Below, piece after piece: positions 33,346-37,753 of a stretch of 37,753 nucleotides of DNA (positions are counted from its first letter, which is position 1; each line of letters starts with the position of its first letter). The position numbers and the translations under genes are program-made. The stretch comes from a bacterium BMS3Abin03 (lineage in GTDB: Bacteria; Bacteroidota; Ignavibacteria; Ignavibacteriales; Ignavibacteriaceae): the NCBI GenBank assembly GCA_002898075.1, contig BDSV01000064.1:1-37753 (forward strand). Direction: 5' to 3'. The notes below the pieces were generated by a model. The model was not told the DNA's origin. It searched no databases and saw nothing but the letters and a program-made list of their open reading frames with translations.

Positions 33346-33547
33346 AGTGGTTGTTTATTCCCGCCTATTATTAGAAATGAGTTTTGTTACCCGGCAAAGA
33401 TATATAATTAAATAATTATTTGCATGCTATTTACATATAACTTGATTGTTTTTTGAGCATAATTAAAACCGCACGATTTATAGGTTATGTTGTACTGCGT
33501 TTTTAAAGATGATGTCTTAAAAAATGTTTGCTCTGATGAGTTAATTA

Positions 33548-33575
33548 GTAGGGGCGACCTGGCAGGTCGCCCTAC
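33548..33575. repeat. REP-like hairpin
   Basis: GTAGGGGCGACCT and AGGTCGCCCTAC form a 12-bp stem with one bulged G and a 3-base loop. It lacks a T-tract and lies in a gene-free stretch (33346-33682) with nothing else recognised. Confidence 0.6.
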
Positions 33576-33682
33576 AAATGTTTGTATAGAAACAGTATCT
33601 TGTTTGCAACACTAAAAGATTTGTATTTGATATATCATACTGTATCCGGTGCTTTCCGGAATCTGATTGTTGTAATTTAAAT

Positions 33683-33713
33683 AAAAACCCCTCGTTTATT
33701 CAGCGAGGGGTTT
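33683..33713 (-). terminator. Intrinsic terminator of the 33739-35097 gene
   Basis: On the minus strand AAACCCCTCG pairs perfectly with CGAGGGGTTT over 10 bp, with a 9-base loop, and the T-tract continues (GGGGTTTTTATTT). It begins about 25 bp after the stop codon. This is the clearest terminator in the window. Confidence 0.9.
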
Positions 33714-33738
33714 AAAATAATTCAAGCCGAAAAAATTA

Positions 33739-35097
33739 TTACTTGAGCAGTGTCATTTTTTTAACCTGAACAAACTCGCCTGCTTCCAGGCGATAGAAAT
33801 ACATTCCGCTATTTAAACCCACTGCATCAAAATTAACCTGGTGAGTCCCTGCTTCCATAGATTGATTAAGCAGAAGCGCAACTTCCTGACCTAAGGTATT
33901 GAATACCGTTAATGTTACAACGGTTGCTTCAGGAATGGTAAATTTAATGGTTGTACTCGGGTTAAAAGGATTCGGGTAGTTCTGCGTAAGATCGAACTCC
34001 AACGGATTAACAACATCTGCAAAGACTATATTAGAGTATTCAAAGCTGCCGTCTAAATCGATTTGTTTCAACCTGTAAGTATAATTGCCTTCTGTAAGAT
34101 TATTGTCGGTATAAGAATAATGATGGATTTCGGTAGTTGTTCCGTAACCCTGAATAAAGGCAATCTTTTCCCATACATCGGTTTGTACTGAGCGCTGAAT
34201 TTCGAAACCGGAATTGTTTAATTCTGTTGCTGTAATCCAGTTAAGAGTAACAGCATTTTCATTTACGGATGCAACGAATGAAGCTAACTCAACCGGTACT
34301 CCGGGTCCAACAACTCCCGGGTCGGGTGCAACATAAAGAGTATCCCATGTAACAAGAATATCCTCGGTGGTTTCATCGTGCCCGGTAATCCCGTTACCGC
34401 CGCTGTTAACTTCGTTGGCACCTTCAAGCTTCTCTCTCTTAGTTGAATATCCATAACCGGGATCGGTTAGTTGTAGAGGCATAGTATGCGCATCGGGTAA
34501 ATAAGTAGAAGGTGTGGTATCTGCATCGGGACCATCGACAGCAAGCCCGGTCTTATCACCAATATCGTTTGATGAGCTTGGTGTACCGAGATTGACCATA
34601 TCAATATCTTCAACAAGGTCAGACGCACCGTCCCAGAAAAACAGGCATGCATTTTCACCGGAATTCGTAAGCCCGGCACTCGTGCCAACGTCGGTTTGAA
34701 GCATATCCGGTGTTCCGGGGTCGGTCATTTTTATTTCGTAATCGGCAGCGAAACCGAAATCAGTTAAAAACCCTGCGCCGTCAAATGCAATTACAACAAC
34801 CTGCCCGGCAGCAATAACAGCACCGGATGGAAATTGTGCAATAAAATCGGATGAGCCGATATTAGGAGCAGGACCGGCGCCAAATGCACCCGGCAGAAGA
34901 GCATAATCTTCATCATCGCTCAAATAGTAGTTTGTTAAATCAACGGGAGCGCCTGTCGGATTGTAAATCTCGATGAATTCATCCGCTGTCGGCGTAAGAA
35001 CAGCTTCCGTAAGTAAAAGATGATCTTGCGCTATGATGTTTGTGCTTATTAAGAACGCACAAATTAATATTAAAACAGGAAGTAGGTTTTTTTTCAT
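33739..35097 (-). CDS. Secreted T9SS protein with lamin-tail domain
   Basis: A signal peptide (1-24, ending I-I-A-Q) is followed by a lamin-tail (LTD) domain at ~26-175: L-L-L-T-E-A-V-L-T-P-T-A-D-E-F-I-E-I-Y-N-P-T and V-D-L-T-N-Y-Y-L-S-D-D are diagnostic. An Fn3-like module follows at ~285-370 (V-E-L-A-S-F-V-A-S-V...L-N-W-I-T-A-T-E-L-N-N-S-G-F-E-I-Q-R). The type A sorting domain ends the chain (N-Y-P-N-P-F-N-P, K-M-T-L-L-K). LTDs occur in secreted surface proteins and nucleases; no catalytic domain is seen here. The Fn3 site that carries insertions in its two neighbours has only five residues here (V-Q-T-D-V). Confidence 0.85.
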   Translation of the reverse strand: MKKNLLPVLILICAFLISTNIIAQDHLLLTEAVLTPTADEFIEIYNPTGAPVDLTNYYLSDDEDYALLPGAFGAGPAPNIGSSDFIAQFPSGAVIAAGQVVVIAFDGAGFLTDFGFAADYEIKMTDPGTPDMLQTDVGTSAGLTNSGENACLFFWDGASDLVEDIDMVNLGTPSSSNDIGDKTGLAVDGPDADTTPSTYLPDAHTMPLQLTDPGYGYSTKREKLEGANEVNSGGNGITGHDETTEDILVTWDTLYVAPDPGVVGPGVPVELASFVASVNENAVTLNWITATELNNSGFEIQRSVQTDVWEKIAFIQGYGTTTEIHHYSYTDNNLTEGNYTYRLKQIDLDGSFEYSNIVFADVVNPLEFDLTQNYPNPFNPSTTIKFTIPEATVVTLTVFNTLGQEVALLLNQSMEAGTHQVNFDAVGLNSGMYFYRLEAGEFVQVKKMTLLK

Positions 35098-35192
35098 GTT
35101 TGCCCTCTTGTTAAATGTGAATAAGTTTTTCTACAATATATTAAATAGTACGATTAAAATATACAGCGAGTAAGATTTTTCTTCTACCCGGC

Positions 35193-36407
35193 TTACTTGA
35201 TTAAACTCATTTTTTTTACTTGAATAAAATTTGCCGACTCAAGCTTATAAAAATATATACCGCTCTTCAAAGTTGAAGCATTAAAACTAATCGAATATAC
35301 ACCTGTTTCTTCATACCTATCAATTAGTACACTTACAACTTCGCCCAGAATATTAAAAACCGTAAGCTTAACGTTTCCTGCTTTGGGGATTTGATATTTT
35401 ATTGTTGTCGATGGATTGAACGGATTCGGATAATTCTGGCTGAGTTCATACTGTAACGGCAAACCCAAATCAATCTCAATTACTTTTGAATACTCAAACG
35501 AACCGTCGTTATCAATTTGTTTTAATCTGTATGCATATCTCCCGGAGCTAATATCATTATCAACAAAAGAATATCTCTTTGGAGAATTGGAATTACCGTG
35601 CCCTTCCACAAATCCGATCTTCTTCCAACCACTATTTCTCCCTCCGTCGGGGAGACTAAGGATGGTTGCTCTTTCAACATCAAAACCATAATTATTAACT
35701 TCGGTTTCCGTACGCCAATTAAGTTTAACAGCATCATCTGCAATGCTTGCAGAGAAGGATGTGAGTTCTACGGGGAGAGGAGGATTGTTGATAATATCAG
35801 TTTCTTTATAAGTATCAGCACTATTATCATTGGTATCCCATCCACTGCCATTTGTACCATATGTATTATTTCCATTATTATCTTTTCTCCTCACACTCGA
35901 AGTATTGTTAGGGGCGGGTGCTGCACCAGATCCTTCAAAAGCATTGGCTAAGCCATATCCTATAAAATCTATTACATTAGGATCACTAGTTGGATCTGAG
36001 ACAGTTAATGCTATTTGGTTATTTACAAGTGCAACTTTACCTTTAGTTGCACTTATACTAATTGTTCCAATAACATTTGGTACAAAAGGAAGTGGGGCCA
36101 TATCTCCGCTCGAGCCCCCAGCTTCTTGAATTGAGTAATAGCTACCAGAAGTTATCGTACTATTTAAATTTGTAACATGCCAAGTTAATGAATTATATGC
36201 TGCATACTGAACTGACCAAGTTGAAATGTCAGTGTTAGAAGCAGTTGGATTGTAAAGTATTATATAGTCATTTGCCCAATGAGACTCATTGTTTCCACCT
36301 CCACCATATGTTTCTGCTATAACTATATGATTTGCCACTTGACCTAAAATAGCAATATTAAAGCAAGCCAAAACAAAAATAAAAATGAATGGAGCAATTT
36401 TTCTCAT
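35193..36407 (-). CDS. Secreted T9SS protein with lamin-tail domain, paralogue
   Basis: I start at 36407, where the ATG has AAGGAGG 6-7 bases upstream and a signal peptide (M-R-K-I-A-P-F-I-F...I-L-G-Q); the frame is open to 36497 but with no ribosome site. An LTD domain follows: V-I-A-E-T-Y-G-G-G-G-N-N-E, D-Y-I-I-L-Y-N-P-T, W-S-V-Q-Y-A, as in LTDs of secreted nucleases, but with no nuclease domain. The Fn3-like module (V-E-L-T-S-F...L-N-W-R-T-E-T-E-V-N-N-Y-G-F-D-V-E-R) and type A sorting domain match its neighbours. A 14-residue insertion (35628-35669) looks like a repeat caught in frame. Confidence 0.83.
   Translation of the reverse strand: MRKIAPFIFIFVLACFNIAILGQVANHIVIAETYGGGGNNESHWANDYIILYNPTASNTDISTWSVQYAAYNSLTWHVTNLNSTITSGSYYSIQEAGGSSGDMAPLPFVPNVIGTISISATKGKVALVNNQIALTVSDPTSDPNVIDFIGYGLANAFEGSGAAPAPNNTSSVRRKDNNGNNTYGTNGSGWDTNDNSADTYKETDIINNPPLPVELTSFSASIADDAVKLNWRTETEVNNYGFDVERATILSLPDGGRNSGWKKIGFVEGHGNSNSPKRYSFVDNDISSGRYAYRLKQIDNDGSFEYSKVIEIDLGLPLQYELSQNYPNPFNPSTTIKYQIPKAGNVKLTVFNILGEVVSVLIDRYEETGVYSISFNASTLKSGIYFYKLESANFIQVKKMSLIK
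35628..35669 (-). repeat. In-frame 42-bp palindromic insertion in the LTD paralogue
   Basis: It encodes A-T-I-L-S-L-P-D-G-G-R-N-S-G between V-E-R and W-K-K-I-G-F. On the DNA, TCTCCC and GGGAGA face each other around CGACGGA. The site equals that of the insertion at 37091-37144. Confidence 0.6.
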
Positions 36408-36649
36408 ACATTCCTCCTTCTCATTGTTTGCAATGTGTTTGAACTTACAACTCTGAACCGGTATGTTTTTTCCCATATCATATAGCCCTGATAACAAACG
36501 TAATTAATTTTCAGCAAAAGTGCTATTAAATAATTGTTAAGAAATGCTTTTTTTTCAAAATAACTGACAAATATTGCCTTTTATTACCGTGGGAAGCTAA
36601 AATATGCAAAAAAAGTTGGGGTTATTAGTTACTATTATGACATTTGGCA

Positions 36650-37753
36650 CTATTTCAATAGCAGCATTTTCTTTATTATGGAATGAGTAGATGTGGTAAG
36701 CCGGTAAAAATATACACCGCTTGGTAAATCTGTTCCGTTAAATTTTAGATTATAAATTTTACCCGCTTCTGCATTGCCGTTAAACAGCGTGGTAACTTCT
36801 TCACCAAGTTCATTATAAATTTTTAATGAAACAGTTTCATTTTTATTAATTGCAAATTTTATAGAAGTTGAGGGATTAAACGGATTAGGATAATTCTGTT
36901 CGAGCACAAAACCATTTGGTATCTCTCCTGCATCTGCTTCTATAACATCACTGTATTCAAATGTTCCGTCGTTATCTATTTGCTTTAAACGGTAAGCATA
37001 CTTTCCGTATTTTATTCCTTCGTTAATAAATGAATAATATTTGGGTGAGTTACTGTTGCCATGTCCTTCAACGAAACCAATCTTTTCCCAACCACCCCCA
37101 GCTTCGCCACCCCCTTCTTGGTAAGGAGGGGGAAAGGGGGAGGTTCTCTCTACTTCAAATCCGTAATTATTAACTTCAGTTTGAGTTACCCAATTTAGTT
37201 TTACTCCATTAGAAACAATTTTATATGTAAATGAAGATAGCTCGACAGGTAAAGCTGATACACCAATTTTACCAAATACAGTTCCCCACCTGCCATCTTC
37301 GGTTGGATAGTATGGTAAAATTGTACCTCTTGATAATGCATATTCGTTAAAAACATAGAATGTTTGGTCATCGGAAGGATCGACTGATGCACCGGAATAA
37401 TCACCCCATCTATTCTTGGAACCGCCGAATTTTCTTACATAATAATCAACTCCTGCCTTTACAACACCAGGGGTAATTGTAGTACCAGCCGGATCTGTCG
37501 ATAACCTGCCTGTATAATAAAAACCCGGGAAAATTGAAGATGCTGATACTGAAAATCCAACAACCATATCACCGCTTGAATTAACTGCAATGGAAGGGAA
37601 AAAAGTATAAGCACTTGTAGCAATATCTTCACCGCCGATGAACCCGCCGTCGCTGGAACTAAGAGTACTAACTCCATCCGCAGATATTTTAAACCAATAC
37701 GCTGTTGCCTCCCCGGCATCAGTTCCGGAAGGCGGGACAACCGTTGTTGTCGC
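36650..37753 (-). CDS. Secreted T9SS protein, 5' end beyond the window
   Basis: The frame is open through the right edge, so any start inside (e.g. at 37567) would be false. The visible ~170 N-terminal residues have F-P-S-I-A-V-N-S-S-G-D-M-V-V-G-F-S, then R-W-G-D-Y-S-G and V-D-P-S-D-D-Q-T-F-Y-V-F-N-E-Y, a pattern common in secreted proteins of unknown role. An Fn3-like module (V-E-L-S-S-F...L-N-W-V-T-Q-T-E-V-N-N-Y-G-F-E-V-E-R) and type A sorting domain (N-Y-P-N-P-F-N-P, K-M-L-L-L-K) follow. An 18-residue repeat-derived insertion interrupts the Fn3 module at 37091-37144. The 240-bp gap after it toward the next gene holds nothing recognisable. Confidence 0.82.
   Translation of the reverse strand, partial: ATTTVVPPSGTDAGEATAYWFKISADGVSTLSSSDGGFIGGEDIATSAYTFFPSIAVNSSGDMVVGFSVSASSIFPGFYYTGRLSTDPAGTTITPGVVKAGVDYYVRKFGGSKNRWGDYSGASVDPSDDQTFYVFNEYALSRGTILPYYPTEDGRWGTVFGKIGVSALPVELSSFTYKIVSNGVKLNWVTQTEVNNYGFEVERTSPFPPPYQEGGGEAGGGWEKIGFVEGHGNSNSPKYYSFINEGIKYGKYAYRLKQIDNDGTFEYSDVIEADAGEIPNGFVLEQNYPNPFNPSTSIKFAINKNETVSLKIYNELGEEVTTLFNGNAEAGKIYNLKFNGTDLPSGVYFYRLTTSTHSIIKKMLLLK
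37091..37144 (-). repeat. In-frame 54-bp G/C-rich palindromic insertion
   Basis: It encodes T-S-P-F-P-P-P-Y-Q-E-G-G-G-E-A-G-G-G between V-E-R and W-E-K-I-G-F. On the minus strand CCCCCTCCTT and AAGAAGGGGG can pair around ACC. The composition contrasts sharply with the AT-rich gene around it. Confidence 0.7.

Noticed and set aside
36604-36690. Plus-strand 28-codon membrane-like ORF (starts M-Q-K-K-L-G-L-L)
   Set aside because: It has a moderate GGGAAG upstream, but it overlaps the 3' end of the T9SS gene on the other strand and its hydrophobicity follows from that AT-rich antisense; too little to call a gene.
1-37753. CRISPR arrays, rRNA or tRNA genes, defence islands beyond the restriction pair
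   Set aside because: Reading both strands showed no regularly spaced repeats, no rRNA-like tracts and no complete cloverleaf.

Overview
All confident genes in this AT-rich window lie on the minus strand, so transcription runs from high to low coordinates. Seven loci (six intact or edge-cut genes and one pseudogene) encode type IX secretion (T9SS) type A C-terminal sorting domains, with a NYPNPFNP motif and a terminal K-K-M-x-L-L-K tail. Together with a GWxTD-domain protein, LptE, a BamA/TamA-type barrel protein and heptosyltransferase-like GT9, this points to a diderm of the Bacteroidota/Chlorobiota (FCB) group, most probably an Ignavibacteria-like lineage. The lineage is inferred from domain style. 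No rRNA, tRNA or CRISPR array was seen.

Region 1 (1-7.6 kb) is accessory. It holds the cut start of an unknown gene, an amputated integron/phage-type integrase, an M23 peptidase next to a PlsC-like acyltransferase, and three secreted T9SS proteins (WD/propeller-like repeats, LamG, DUF3089 hydrolase).

Region 2 (7.7-12.9 kb) is a zone of gene decay around a small restriction-modification cassette, a Dam-like methylase overlapping a PD-(D/E)XK nuclease. On one side is a membrane-bound AraC-type regulator with a nonsense codon and two frameshifts. It is joined in frame to a headless, frameshifted S41 protease. On the other side is a broken T9SS repeat protein whose first codons lie in the terminal repeat of a symmetric 142-bp MITE-like element. 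Related element copies lie at 0.6-0.7, 9.8 and 15.7 kb.

Region 3 (13.4-33.0 kb) is a conserved housekeeping and envelope block in tight, often overlapping runs: yraN, rnhB, UbiA prenyltransferase, a BamA-family protein, a PfkB kinase, GWxTD, rimO, cdsA, DUF2007, CPBP protease, DUF3108, GT9, 3-methyladenine glycosylase, TPR, GT2, LptE, a sigma-54 activator, MBL hydrolase, SPOR and miaB. The run from miaB down to DUF3108 mixes RNA modification with outer-envelope assembly, with the sigma-54-type activator as the only evident regulator.

Region 4 (33.0-37.75 kb) is a second T9SS cluster. Three adjacent paralogues share an Fn3-like module and the sorting domain. Two of them carry short, in-frame insertions derived from palindromic repeats at the same position. 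A 50-residue membrane-protein ORF and a strong intrinsic terminator lie in the intergenic space before it.

The most unusual content is the non-coding repeat population: a symmetric MITE family, a second about 150-bp inverted-repeat element, a two-copy intergenic repeat, several REP-like hairpins, and repeats captured inside coding sequence.
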